The position numbers and the translations under genes were made by a program. Shown in pieces: positions 17,609-26,865 of a stretch of 64,000 nucleotides of DNA. Numbering within the stretch: the first letter of the stretch is position 1; every line of letters begins with the position of its first letter. The DNA is from Ralstonia pickettii (GTDB lineage: Bacteria > Pseudomonadota > Gammaproteobacteria > Burkholderiales > Burkholderiaceae): assembly GCF_030582395.1 (NCBI RefSeq), contig NZ_CP104382.1, positions 806,001 to 870,000 of the forward strand. Reading direction: 5' to 3'. The notes beneath the pieces were generated by a model. That model had not been told where the DNA came from and ran no database searches. It saw only the letters and a program-made list of their open reading frames with translations.

Positions 17609-19338
17609 GCCTGATCGACGACATCACCAAGTTCTGTGAGGACCTGATACTGGGTGATTTTGAAGAAGAACCCAGCAACGCCGCGATGATTGTCGGCGGG
17701 GTGATTTCCCTGATCCCGGTCGCCCAGCAGGTTCTGAACGTGCGCGACATCTCGGGGATGATCTATCGCATCTCGCGCAAGGGCGCCAAAAACTGCGGCA
17801 AAGACGAATGGGTTGACTTGGCCCTGGCGGCATTCGGGTGCATTCCTGAGCTTGGCAGCCTCTTCAAGACGATCGTCAAACCGCTATGGAAAGGGCGCAA
17901 GCTGTTGAAGGGCGCCCTGCGCGGCGAGGCGTTCGTCAGCGGAATGCTCGGGAAGGCCAAAGGCAAAGCCATCACCTTTATCCGGACGCTGGACTGGGCG
18001 GGCAACGCGCAAATTGCTATCCAGCAGATGGACAACGCCCTGACTGGCTGCGACCAATTGCTGGGGGAACTGGAGCAGTCTCACTGGTGGCTGCCAGATT
18101 CCGTGCAAGGACTCGCACATGACCTGCGCCCGGGCTTGAAATCGATCCGGGGGCCGTTGCATACAGGCATTCAACAAGGCATTCAGGCACTGCAGGAATT
18201 CGTCACCGACCTGATCGGCGAAGACGGCTACCGCGTCGCCCAAATGGCGATGGCAGCGGCGACAGCCACTACCGGCAGCAGGACTGCAGGCGCACACGGC
18301 GGCCACGAACCAAGCCGCCCAAGTCGGTCGGCCGAATCGAGTCACCCATCTGCAAAGGAGCAAACACCTGCCAGCCGGAAGACGCCGCCGGCCGAAAAGC
18401 AGAAGGCCAAGCACAAGGACGAGCAGGACACCAAGCGCCAGCAGGTTGAGCCGGGTGGCGGGCCGCAGACTACCGCCAGTCGGGTGACACGCGCGTCTTG
18501 GAAGGCGATCGGCAATCGGTACAAGGGGCTCATTGGCGAGCATATGGCCCATTACCATCACATGGCCCTGCACGCTCCTAACGCATGGCCACATGGGCAT
18601 GTCGAAGGAAAACACGCTGGGGCCGTGTGGAAAGGCAGCAAGAGGCTGGTGACAGAGCAGAACAAGCATGCCACGCCAACCGAATTGGTCCCCGAGCACC
18701 TTGTGCGCATCAATCAAAATGGTGTGGATGGAGTTTGGTCGCTCGGCGAGAAAGTCTTCCACTTTGTTGAGGCGAAGGCGTCCGAGTCTGCTGGGGCTCT
18801 ATTTGGCATGGCGGCGGATAGCTGGCGGGAGCGGGCCGACGGCAAGCAGTCGTCCAAGCTTCAGCCGCCGCCAAACCTGACAGAACGCCAGTACGCGCTG
18901 TGGTGTATGTTGTCGCAGCCGAAGAAGGGGCTGCAAATGTCGGCGGCATGGCTGGAAGCCAGTGTTGCCAGCACCATGTTGGACGGCAACGAGCGCAATC
19001 GCTTCGTCTATGTCGTGTTCGTGATACCCAGTAATAGTCCGCCGAAAGGCTACACACCAAAGGCAGGGGGCACCTTAAAGAAAGCTGTCGCCCCCGGGGC
19101 CTTGGAGCACGTGGCCGTCAGCGCAAAAGTGGGGACAATAGCGCTCACAGGCGGTGACTACTACGATCTGAGCCTGCACGATGAGCATCGGCCAAGTCAC
19201 GGCCTATCTGATCAATTCTCTTATGACGAGATTGATAACATCGCTGAGCTGTATATACGTCAGAAACAACTGCATACCGCCAGTTCTCGACCCAAACCCA
19301 CTCAGCCTCCAAAGCCCCGAACTAAACGCAACCCGTAA
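17605..19338 (+). CDS. T6SS effector with PD-(D/E)XK nuclease domain (PoNe-like DNase)
   Basis: This 577-residue protein is probably an antibacterial DNase delivered by the adjacent VgrG. Residues 1-210 form an alpha-helical region with a hydrophobic stretch (AAMIVGGVISLIPVAQQVL, 26-44). Residues 215-295 are a Ser/Lys/Pro-rich linker. The C-terminal domain (about 300-550) shows a restriction-endonuclease-like site: Glu312 (GLIGE), Asp375 (NGVDGVW) and Glu389-x-Lys391 (FVEAKAS). The D-to-ExK spacing of 14 residues fits the PD-(D/E)XK superfamily. The downstream gene resembles DUF1911 immunity proteins, as expected for the PoNe/PoNi pair. No PAAR domain is present. The nuclease class is well supported; the PoNe subfamily is recognised from the neighbour and motifs, not from a search. 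Confidence 0.8.
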   Translation: MSLIDDITKFCEDLILGDFEEEPSNAAMIVGGVISLIPVAQQVLNVRDISGMIYRISRKGAKNCGKDEWVDLALAAFGCIPELGSLFKTIVKPLWKGRKLLKGALRGEAFVSGMLGKAKGKAITFIRTLDWAGNAQIAIQQMDNALTGCDQLLGELEQSHWWLPDSVQGLAHDLRPGLKSIRGPLHTGIQQGIQALQEFVTDLIGEDGYRVAQMAMAAATATTGSRTAGAHGGHEPSRPSRSAESSHPSAKEQTPASRKTPPAEKQKAKHKDEQDTKRQQVEPGGGPQTTASRVTRASWKAIGNRYKGLIGEHMAHYHHMALHAPNAWPHGHVEGKHAGAVWKGSKRLVTEQNKHATPTELVPEHLVRINQNGVDGVWSLGEKVFHFVEAKASESAGALFGMAADSWRERADGKQSSKLQPPPNLTERQYALWCMLSQPKKGLQMSAAWLEASVASTMLDGNERNRFVYVVFVIPSNSPPKGYTPKAGGTLKKAVAPGALEHVAVSAKVGTIALTGGDYYDLSLHDEHRPSHGLSDQFSYDEIDNIAELYIRQKQLHTASSRPKPTQPPKPRTKRNP

Positions 19339-19354
19339 CTGCTGACGTATATCA

Positions 19355-20446
19355 ATGGCAAAACAGAACACTCCTTCCCTTCTTCCTAATGACGGGGATG
19401 ACCTCCACGCAAAGCGACGTCAGCAGTTCCTATACGGCGCCTTGTACAAGAATGTTCGCGCGGAGTTGGAGGAGAGCATTAAGGTACGCAGCCACAGCGT
19501 GCGCCATCGAGATCTCGACCCTTACTACCGCGTCGCAGCCCAGCAGGGGGTCTACTCAAACACGTTCTGGCTATGGATGACGGAATACACAGCAGGCGAA
19601 GATCTTGACACGCTGGCGCAAAGCTTCTCCACGGTCGTGGATGAATTCGTTCACTGGAATGAGTTGAATGTTCCTTTTCGCCTTTACCTCAAAGAGAAGT
19701 ACAAGGAGGAGGGAGACACTGATCTGAGAGTCTGCGCAGTCGACTTCAACAACCAGATCGAATACGAGAACGCGCTGCAGCTGATCAGCATTGCCATCAT
19801 GATCCGCGATGGTCGGTCCATTAAACGGATCATTGCCGCCATGTACAGCAACCGCTATCTGGATGCGCTATACGAGCAGCTCATCCTCGATTACGTCAAC
19901 GACCCTCAGGAGGACATGGAAGAAGTCCTATTTGATAAGCCTTATGCAACGCTGATCGAGGCCTACTTCCAGGAAAGCCACGAGGCCGCGATTCCACACG
20001 TTCAGTCCTACCTGAAACAATGGTATCGATATCAAGACGGCGCCCGCTGGTACGACGCGCACAAGAAGATCCAGGAGGACATGGCGTTCTACTACGGCTA
20101 TTGGGCTTTCGAGGCCGGCGCTACCTGCTTCCTACTGGGACTCGACGACAGCACCATCGACCACATGGTCTATCCAAAAGACCTCGTGGCCTATGGCAGG
20201 AAGCTGCGCGAAGAAGATCGAGTCACCAGCGATTTCAACACACCACTAGGCCTAGATGGCTACCCTCTTAGCCGTCTGCGATGCGAAGCGGGTGAGCCTT
20301 GTCCGCAAGCAGGTTGGTGGTTGACGCCGGCAAAAGCCAATAGCCGCCGGCATTTCAAGGCGGGCGAAGTCATGCCCTCGTTTGAGGGGAGCAGCTACGG
20401 CGCAACGATCTGGCAGTGGGATATCGACCAATCTGGCCAGCATTGA
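19355..20446 (+). CDS. DUF1911-like immunity protein (PoNi-like)
   Basis: This 363-residue soluble helical protein is the probable immunity partner of the nuclease effector 16 bp upstream. The block YYGYWAFEAGA (246-256) is the hallmark I associate with DUF1911/PoNi proteins, and the first half is helical and DUF1910-like. A C-terminal tail (about 309-359) is unusual: CPQAGWWLTP (316-325), GEVMP (337-341) and TIWQWD (351-356). The same tail closes the unrelated immunity-like protein at 22210-23157. It would bind and block the DNase in the producing cell; which residues touch the toxin cannot be seen. Confidence 0.78.
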   Translation: MAKQNTPSLLPNDGDDLHAKRRQQFLYGALYKNVRAELEESIKVRSHSVRHRDLDPYYRVAAQQGVYSNTFWLWMTEYTAGEDLDTLAQSFSTVVDEFVHWNELNVPFRLYLKEKYKEEGDTDLRVCAVDFNNQIEYENALQLISIAIMIRDGRSIKRIIAAMYSNRYLDALYEQLILDYVNDPQEDMEEVLFDKPYATLIEAYFQESHEAAIPHVQSYLKQWYRYQDGARWYDAHKKIQEDMAFYYGYWAFEAGATCFLLGLDDSTIDHMVYPKDLVAYGRKLREEDRVTSDFNTPLGLDGYPLSRLRCEAGEPCPQAGWWLTPAKANSRRHFKAGEVMPSFEGSSYGATIWQWDIDQSGQH

Positions 20447-20502
20447 TTCGGCGCGTCGAATATGACCATCGCTAGACGGTTCGGCGCAAGCGACAAAACA
20501 CC

Positions 20503-20730
20503 ATGGGTCTACGGAAAAAACTATTCGGTCGACACACCAACGACCAGGTCGGCAACCCGCCTCCATCGCCGAAAGCCGACGACACCTCGCCCGAAATCGC
20601 CCCAGAACGCGCCCCCGCCCTGCAGGCCTACCAACAACGCAGGCACGAAGCAGCCATCGTCGCCGCTGTACCCTACGCCGATCGCCACACGGACGCCAAC
20701 CGCTATGCGCGCTCGCCTATTCGGACATGA
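20503..20730 (+). pseudogene. Truncated, frameshifted copy of the TPR gene at 23188
   Basis: The 75-residue reading frame matches the first 70 residues of the protein at 23188-23901. Both begin MG, then LFGR near residue 8, and share ALQAYQQ and YADRH segments. Relative to the intact copy one C is missing near 20703 (CGCTATG against CGCCTATG), shifting the frame. Homology then stops at GGACATG, where the next immunity gene begins. The shifted frame ends in an ATGA overlap with that gene (20727-20730). It therefore looks like the left half of a duplication left behind by recombination, perhaps retained as a translational leader. Confidence 0.8.
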
Positions 20731-21608
20731 GCACGAACCAAGTCACGCAAGGCGGCGTTACGCTGCCGACTGAGCACGAGCGCAAGCAGATCTTCTACTG
20801 GCTCAAGCAGATCAGTTCATTTACAGCATGGAACCGTATCTTCGGTTTCTATCAGGCTTGGGCTCAAGCGACAGAAGAGTGTGCCCGACGGGCCACAGAA
20901 CCGACGGGGCCTGCTGCAGATTACAGACTCATTCTCAACGGCTTAGCGCATTGCGAAGAGGCGGTGCTTCGCCTCAAGAAAGGCGACAAACGCATCTTTA
21001 AATTTGATGCTAATGGCGAGCTGGCCATGGCCGACCGTTTACCCACGTATTGGGAGAAGATGCTATTCCGCATGGAGGACGGGGAAACACTGCAACGCGA
21101 TGAAAGCAATACCCCTGGCTGGACTCAGTTTCATCAAACATTCGTGAACCTGTGTGCGGCTTGGGGCGAGTGCGCCCCCGACATTCTTGAGCCTCGCTAT
21201 CTCGATACGGAAACCCACACATTCTGCAACGATTACCTCAGGGCGAAACTCAATCAGATGGTGTTTCCGAATCCCCTGCCTGATGTGCCGGACCCCAAAG
21301 AGGACGTGCTGGTCTACAGCGGAAAGATGACGCCCTATTCGGGTATTTGGGAACCCGTCGATGCCCCCAAGCCCAAATTGTTCAGCTTGTTCCGAAACGA
21401 CGAACAGCCCAAAGGGTCGTTTCCCATCGTCGGCACAATGAGCTATCTGCACGGCGGCTCAAATGCCCCCAACATGGCCGCCTACGCAGAAGAACGCGGT
21501 TTGCCGACCACGTGGCGCCTTCTTTGGCGCGATACCCGCTACGAGGATGGCACCATCCCCAACGAGGAGCGGGATTACGTCTTCCTGAAGCCAGAGTCAG
21601 CACAATAA
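20727..21608 (+). CDS. Imm72-like immunity protein
   Basis: This 293-residue protein resembles polymorphic-toxin immunity families Imm71/Imm72. Evidence is the N-terminal block FYWLKQISSFTAWNRIFGFYQAW (residues 23-45), the helical middle, and a YSGKMTPYSGIWEP segment (197-210) that recalls the CPxSGxW tail motif of the neighbours. No toxin gene precedes it, so it is probably an orphan immunity gene protecting against a sister-cell effector. Its start codon sits exactly at the recombination junction with the truncated TPR copy. The family call is from memory of motifs. Confidence 0.62.
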   Translation: MSTNQVTQGGVTLPTEHERKQIFYWLKQISSFTAWNRIFGFYQAWAQATEECARRATEPTGPAADYRLILNGLAHCEEAVLRLKKGDKRIFKFDANGELAMADRLPTYWEKMLFRMEDGETLQRDESNTPGWTQFHQTFVNLCAAWGECAPDILEPRYLDTETHTFCNDYLRAKLNQMVFPNPLPDVPDPKEDVLVYSGKMTPYSGIWEPVDAPKPKLFSLFRNDEQPKGSFPIVGTMSYLHGGSNAPNMAAYAEERGLPTTWRLLWRDTRYEDGTIPNEERDYVFLKPESAQ

Positions 21609-21623
21609 GAGGTTTCTTCTACT

Positions 21624-21758
21624 GTGTCTGCTACACCCGACCCGCTCATCTGCGCTGAAAGCGGGCAACCAGCACCCCAGGCGGGCCGCTGGCTGGCCGA
21701 AAATGACCTGCAAGCCAGCGTCACACTCCAAGCCGGAGAAATTTTGGTAATGGGATAA
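21624..21758 (+). pseudogene. 44-codon remnant of an immunity tail domain
   Basis: A GTG-started frame of 44 codons follows an AGAGG ribosome site 10 bp upstream. It encodes CAESGQPAPQAGRW and, 15 residues on, GEILVMG. This matches the spacing of the CPxxGWW and GEVMP elements in the C-terminal tails of the proteins at 19355 and 22210, but it ends before the TIWQWD element. It is either a free-standing tail domain or the stump of a lost immunity gene. No other gene is seen between it and 21887. Confidence 0.5.
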
Positions 21759-21886
21759 AGGGCAAGCGAAGCCAGAACCCAAGCTGTAAAGCAAAGAACT
21801 CCCAAACGCCCTCTTCCGCATCGAATTGCTGAGAAGATTTGTTCCATGTTCTGGCTTCTCTACTTGGCCGTCGTAGGTCGCATCGC

Positions 21887-22213
21887 ATGTCGCACCAACG
21901 CACGACTTCCTCCCGCGTCTTGGTGTACGTGACTTATACCGTACCGCCCGGAGCAGGCCTCAATGTATGGGAAGGTCCTGCTGCAAGCCAGTCACTAAAA
22001 GGTCACCCTTACGTGCTGGAAGGCGGTGCCAATCAGCTCGTTCTGGACCCGACGCATTTGCAGCCAGAGTCCCTTGGCAAGCGGCAACCGACGAACTCGG
22101 GTTACACAGATTTCCCCGGTGAAAATGACGAATTCCTCGGCTTGCCCAAACTGACGAACAGTATGAATCTGAACAATCTGCCGCCGAATCACCCGATGCG
22201 AAATTCCAAATGA
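21887..22213 (+). pseudogene. Probable C-terminal remnant of a lost effector
   Basis: The 108-codon frame from ATG 21887 has no recognised domain. The last 60 residues are rich in Asn, Pro and Gly and include YTDFPGENDEFLGLPKL. Its stop overlaps the next immunity-like gene by ATGA, the arrangement expected for an effector followed by its immunity gene. I infer it is the surviving end of a T6SS effector whose front was deleted, leaving the immunity gene behind. A small intact gene of unknown function is the alternative. A longer TTG start at 21839 exists. Confidence 0.4.
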
Positions 22214-23157
22214 GCACGCCGCTTTATCCGCAGGAGATCTACCTGCTTGAACGCTACACCTCTGTCGAGTACTTCGGCGCAATGCGCGATGCCTGGCACG
22301 CGATGGTCGACCATGTGGAGGACTGCATGGCACGCTCCATGACCAAGCTACCTCCCGACTATCGGAGCCGCCCGCAGCATCTGCAGCCGGACATCGTATG
22401 GGGCCAGCGCGTACTGCCGAACTTCCGCCAGACAGCATTGATGCTTGACGATAGCTTCATCCGGCTAACGCATCAGGACTATGAAGCATTGCTTGCTGCG
22501 GATGCCGTAACGAGTGACATCAGAGGGCAGCGAGATTTTTCGACAGATTGGTTCGATGAAGTGCAGCCGGATGCTGCATCTCGCTATGAAGAATTGTTGT
22601 ATCAAGCAAATCAGTACGCGTCTAACATCAGTCACACTGTCCGTAGCGGATGGAACACGTCGAGCCTGACCTCAGGCTACAGCGTCAGTGCTCGAGGTCC
22701 GCTGGACGCACCAACCGCTTGGCCAAGCTATCAACTCGATACTTCGCTTCAGGCCCACACCGGTAAAATCGTTACCGAATCCGGCATCTACCTGCCGGAC
22801 GTCGATGACTCCAGCGCCCAGTTTCTGTGCGCCGGCGATGATGCCCCGACAGCCTTGATTGGCTACAACGGCCAGCAAAATATCTCGGAAGCCCCTGCAC
22901 TCTGGACACGCGTGCGCCGAGTGTCGGGCTCAACCGTCGCCGACGGTCTCGCCGATCTTCTTCCCCAGAGTCGCTACCGACCGGCTGGACGTGCACCTAG
23001 TGGCGACGCATGCCCACGTAGCGGCTGGTGGTTCACGCCTGCTGCCACCAATTCACGCCGGTACTTTCAGCAAGGCGAGGTAATGCCAACCATCGCATCC
23101 GATTACGGCAGCACCATCTGGCAGTGGGATGCTGATCAGAGCGAGCCGAAACTCTAA
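22210..23157 (+). CDS. Imm71-like immunity protein with shared C-terminal tail
   Basis: This 315-residue protein begins with an LLERYTSVEYFGAMRDAW block (12-29) that I associate with the Imm71/Imm72 families. A first tail-like element, SGIYLP, is at 191-196. The terminal tail has CPRSGWWFTP (268-277), GEVMP (289-293) and TIWQWD (302-307), near-identical in pattern to the end of the PoNi-like protein at 19355. The gene overlaps the effector remnant by 4 bp and is followed 30 bp later by the intact TPR gene, repeating the tail-gene then TPR-gene order seen at 20446-20503. It is probably an orphan immunity gene. Confidence 0.62.
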   Translation: MSTPLYPQEIYLLERYTSVEYFGAMRDAWHAMVDHVEDCMARSMTKLPPDYRSRPQHLQPDIVWGQRVLPNFRQTALMLDDSFIRLTHQDYEALLAADAVTSDIRGQRDFSTDWFDEVQPDAASRYEELLYQANQYASNISHTVRSGWNTSSLTSGYSVSARGPLDAPTAWPSYQLDTSLQAHTGKIVTESGIYLPDVDDSSAQFLCAGDDAPTALIGYNGQQNISEAPALWTRVRRVSGSTVADGLADLLPQSRYRPAGRAPSGDACPRSGWWFTPAATNSRRYFQQGEVMPTIASDYGSTIWQWDADQSEPKL

Positions 23158-23187
23158 TCCTGCTATCAAGTCCCAGGACCCAACGCC

Positions 23188-23901
23188 ATGGGCTTTCTAA
23201 GAGAACTGTTCGGACGCATCTCCAACGATAAGACTACCAACACGCACCACACGCCGAAGGACGAGAGCGACACATCCCCCGACATCGCCCCAGAACTCGC
23301 CCTCGCCCTGCAGGCCTACCAGCAAGGCCAGCACGAAGCTGCCATCTCCGCTGCTGCGCCGTACGCCGATCGCCACGCCGACGCCAACCGCCTATGCGCG
23401 CTTGCCTATTCGGACATGCGCCGCTATCCCGAGGCCTTTCCTTACTGGCTTGCGTTGTTCGAACAGGAACGCAGCGCACACAACGCACTGCAGCTTGCGA
23501 CGACGTCCGTCATGTGCGGCGAACTGAAACGCGGCGAGGCGTGGTTGATGAAGTTCGACGAGATCAACGAGCAGACGCACGAGATGTCCAGCGTCACGGC
23601 TCGCACGCAGTTCATCTCGTCGCTCACGCAGAGCGGTCACATGGCCGAGGCATTGCCGTATCTGGATTGGCTGCGCGATGTCTACGCGCGCGTGCGCATC
23701 ACGGATTCGCATTTCCTGTACGTGCGCGGCATTCCGTTTTTCCCGAGCTTTCTGGAAAACAGCCTGCCCGTTCTCAAGGCAAACATGCCGGCCGGGGCGG
23801 TCGCTCAGTGGTATGGCGTGTTGTCGGGGCAGTTGGATGAGGAAGGCGAGGCGCAGCTTGGGCAGTGGCTGCAATCGTTGATGGTCGCAGCCGAACGCTG
23901 A
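23188..23901 (+). CDS. TPR-like protein associated with immunity array
   Basis: The 237-residue soluble protein has TPR-type helices (ALQAYQQGQHEAAISAAAPYA near 48-68; ALAYSDMRRYPEAFPYWLALFEQ near 70-95; then ARTQFISSLTQSGHMAEALPYLDWL near 140-165). There is no signal peptide. It follows an immunity gene bearing the CPxxGWW tail, and a truncated copy follows the other tail-bearing immunity gene, so the pair seems to travel together. A chaperone or scaffold role for immunity or effector loading is inference. The gene ends the T6SS region; ftsK lies convergent 130 bp on. Confidence 0.7.
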   Translation: MGFLRELFGRISNDKTTNTHHTPKDESDTSPDIAPELALALQAYQQGQHEAAISAAAPYADRHADANRLCALAYSDMRRYPEAFPYWLALFEQERSAHNALQLATTSVMCGELKRGEAWLMKFDEINEQTHEMSSVTARTQFISSLTQSGHMAEALPYLDWLRDVYARVRITDSHFLYVRGIPFFPSFLENSLPVLKANMPAGAVAQWYGVLSGQLDEEGEAQLGQWLQSLMVAAER

Positions 23902-24031
23902 GTTTGTCCCTGGAGATTGAGGTACGACTGCGGTTCTGTGTGAGCCTCAGTCGCCCATCGTTTTCAGACCACCGGGAAAACGCAATGCAGGAGCCGCGCC
24001 GTGCCTGCCAGGAGTGGCCGGCAAGCGCGAC

Positions 24032-26770
24032 TCACTCCCCACCTCCTGGCGCCAACACCTCACGCTGCCCATTCCGCCCCATCGGCGACACCAGCCCCGC
24101 CGCTTCCATCTGTTCGATGAGCCGCGCGGCACGGTTGTAACCAATGCGCAGTTGCCGCTGCACGGAGGAAATCGACGCGCGGCGCGTGTTGAGCACAAAC
24201 GCCGCGGCCTCGTCGTAGAGCGGATCGGCTTCTGCATCGCCGCTTTCGCCACCGAACAAATCGCCGCTCGCGGCAGCCTCACCCGGATCACCGGCGAGGA
24301 TGGCTTCGTCGTATTCGGGCTCGCCAAACTGCTTCCAGTGTTCGACTACGCGATGCACTTCCTCATCGGCGACGAACGCGCCGTGCACGCGCTGCGGATA
24401 CCCGGTGCCCGGCGGCAGGAACAGCATGTCGCCCTGGCCGAGCAGCGATTCGGCGCCCATCTGGTCAAGAATCGTGCGCGAGTCGATCTTGGAGGACACC
24501 TGGAACGCCACGCGCGTCGGAATGTTCGCCTTGATCAGACCGGTGATGACGTCCACCGACGGGCGCTGCGTCGCCAGAATCAGATGGATGCCAGCGGCAC
24601 GAGCCTTTTGCGCAAGGCGCGCGATCAGCTCTTCGATTTTCTTGCCGGCCACCATCATCAGGTCGGCCAGTTCGTCGATGACGACCACGATCAGCGGCAG
24701 CGTTGACAGCGGCTCGGGCGCATCGGGCGTGAGCGAGAACGGATTCGGCACCTTGCGGCCGGCCTGCTCCGCTGCGCGGATCTTCTGGTTGTAGCCGGCC
24801 AGGTTGCGCACGCCCAATGCAGACATCAGACGGTAGCGCTTTTCCATCTCGCCCACGCACCAGTTCAGCGCGTGCGCGGCCTGCTTCATATCCGTGACCA
24901 CCGGCGCGAGCAGATGCGGAATGCCCTCGTACACAGAGAGTTCCAGCATCTTCGGGTCGATCATGATCATGCGCACGTCGTCGGGCGTGGCCTTGTACAG
25001 CATCGACAGGATCATCGCGTTGACGGCCACCGACTTGCCGGAGCCCGTCGTGCCGGCCACCAGCAGGTGCGGGGCGCGTGCGAGATCCGTCACCACGGGG
25101 TTGCCGGTGATGTCCTTGCCCATGGCCAGCACGAGGTGCGACCCGTGCGACTGGAAATCCGCCGCGTTCACGACTTCCGACAGGCGGATCATTTCGCGGC
25201 GGGCGTTGGGCAGCTCCAGCCCCATGCATGTCTTGCCGGGGATGGTCTCGACGACCCGGATGGAGGTCACGCCCAGCGCACGCGCCAGGTCTTTCATCAG
25301 CCCGACCACCTGTGCGCCGCGCACGCCAATCGCGGGGTCAACCTCGAACCGCGTGATGACCGGCCCGGCCGACGCACCAACGACCGTCACCGGCACCTTG
25401 AACTCCGCCAGACGCTGGGCGATCAGGTTGCTGGTCTCTTCCAGGTTCTCGGCGGAGACGGCTTCCGCGCTGGGGGTTGCAGCGGTCAGCAATGCGGCGC
25501 CCGGCAGGCGATAGTCCACGATGCGTGGTACTGCGGGTGCGGTCGCCGGAGCGGGCCCAGGCGCAGGCGCTGCGGCGCGTGACACCACCTCTCCTACCAC
25601 GGCCGGCAAGACGATGCGCGGCTTGGGCGCAGGCACGGCAGGCGCGATTTCCGGCTGCCCGGCCGGCTCGATGGCCGGTGCTGCGGGTAGCGCTTCCACC
25701 TCGGGCATTGCTTCGACAATCGGTGCGGCTTCGGCTTCGGCTTCGGCTTCGGCTTCTGCTTGAGCGATCGGCTCGTCAACCTCCGGGGCAAGCGTCGTTA
25801 CGGCGGGCGACATCAGGCCGCGCAGTTCGGCCAGGAGCGCCTCGGCTTCCTGGCGTACGGCATCCAGGTCGACGGGTGGAGTTTCTGCGGCGGCGGCTTT
25901 CGCCTCCGGCAACTCAGACACCGTCGGCTCGGTCAGGACAACCGGCTCCGCAGCGGGCATGGCCTGCGGCGCAGGGGCCGCCGGGACTGGCACGGGAGCC
26001 TGCGTCTGCAGACCCAGTTGCGGTTGATGGAACGGGCTGCTGACGATGGTGGCGCGCGGTTTTGGGCGCGGCGGGGGCGTCTGCGGCGGAGTGGGCGGCG
26101 CCAAGGGCGGCGTCTTCACGGTTGGGGGTGCGTCCGTCGGCGCGCCCTTCTTTGCGTCGAGCAGCGGCCAGATCTCGCCCGGTTGCGGCGGTGAGGGGCG
26201 CGTGCGCGGGGGCGGCTGCCATGCGGGCTGGCGGCGTGCAGAAACGGCTTCGATGCCACGGTGTCGCACGGCTGGCTGCGCGGCCCCAGTGTTACCACTC
26301 CAATGCGCCTCCCCTGCTCCGCCAAGGCCGAGCGCGGTCGGCTTCAAGCCATCGTCAACGGGTTCGTCGTGGCGGGTTTCTGGCTCGGCAGACGTCTCGG
26401 TATGCACACTGCGGCGGCGGCTGAACACCTGGCTCCATGATCGCCCGAACACCATTGGGGCGACCCAGATGAGCACCCCGAGCATCAGGAGGAACGCGCC
26501 AGTCCAGCCCAGCATGTGTGAAAACAGCGACGACAATGCGCGGCCGGCAGCACCGCCGGCCTTGTCCTGCGGGTCGGCGCCAGAAGTCAGGGCTTCTAGC
26601 GCGGCGCTGGCGCTCAGCGCGACGAGCGTCACCAGCCAGAGCCGCACGGTACCCCGGCCTTTGAGGAAGTCTCGCTCCCCCGCCAGCGCGCGCGTCACAT
26701 ACCGCCACACCAGCGGCAGCAGCCATACGGAGGAAATGCCAAACCAGCCAAGCACCATTTCAAACGCCAT
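24032..26770 (-). CDS. ftsK: FtsK/SpoIIIE-type DNA translocase
   Basis: This hexameric motor pumps chromosomal DNA through the closing septum and activates XerCD recombination at dif. The 912-residue protein has two or three N-terminal membrane helices (up to about residue 110). A long Pro/Ala/Glu-rich linker follows (about 120-430) with an EA repeat from five GGCTTC units at 25727-25756. The motor has Walker A GTTGSGKS (near 573) and Walker [12 protein letters not shown] (near 695). The C-terminal winged-helix gamma domain (last 65 residues, [24 protein letters not shown]) would read KOPS sites. The membrane part seems to lack the usual first helix and has no room upstream for it. It may be the second ftsK paralogue of the genome. 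Confidence 0.92.
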   Translation of the reverse strand: MAFEMVLGWFGISSVWLLPLVWRYVTRALAGERDFLKGRGTVRLWLVTLVALSASAALEALTSGADPQDKAGGAAGRALSSLFSHMLGWTGAFLLMLGVLIWVAPMVFGRSWSQVFSRRRSVHTETSAEPETRHDEPVDDGLKPTALGLGGAGEAHWSGNTGAAQPAVRHRGIEAVSARRQPAWQPPPRTRPSPPQPGEIWPLLDAKKGAPTDAPPTVKTPPLAPPTPPQTPPPRPKPRATIVSSPFHQPQLGLQTQAPVPVPAAPAPQAMPAAEPVVLTEPTVSELPEAKAAAAETPPVDLDAVRQEAEALLAELRGLMSPAVTTLAPEVDEPIAQAEAEAEAEAEAAPIVEAMPEVEALPAAPAIEPAGQPEIAPAVPAPKPRIVLPAVVGEVVSRAAAPAPGPAPATAPAVPRIVDYRLPGAALLTAATPSAEAVSAENLEETSNLIAQRLAEFKVPVTVVGASAGPVITRFEVDPAIGVRGAQVVGLMKDLARALGVTSIRVVETIPGKTCMGLELPNARREMIRLSEVVNAADFQSHGSHLVLAMGKDITGNPVVTDLARAPHLLVAGTTGSGKSVAVNAMILSMLYKATPDDVRMIMIDPKMLELSVYEGIPHLLAPVVTDMKQAAHALNWCVGEMEKRYRLMSALGVRNLAGYNQKIRAAEQAGRKVPNPFSLTPDAPEPLSTLPLIVVVIDELADLMMVAGKKIEELIARLAQKARAAGIHLILATQRPSVDVITGLIKANIPTRVAFQVSSKIDSRTILDQMGAESLLGQGDMLFLPPGTGYPQRVHGAFVADEEVHRVVEHWKQFGEPEYDEAILAGDPGEAAASGDLFGGESGDAEADPLYDEAAAFVLNTRRASISSVQRQLRIGYNRAARLIEQMEAAGLVSPMGRNGQREVLAPGGGE

Positions 26771-26865
26771 CTACAAATGCCAGGCCGCGATTGTAGCGGG
26801 GCGCGCCACTGCCATGAGAATCGCCCGACCGAAAAATACGCGACCGGGCGTTCAGGCAACGCGTT

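Noticed and set aside
20446..22213. Insertion sequence or phage as cause of the rearranged immunity array
   Set aside because: No transposase fragment, terminal inverted repeat or target duplication could be seen; homologous recombination over the repeated TPR gene explains it.
25727..25756. Phase-variable microsatellite in ftsK
   Set aside because: Five GGCTTC units are in frame multiples (6 bp), so slippage would only change the EA linker length, not switch the gene off.
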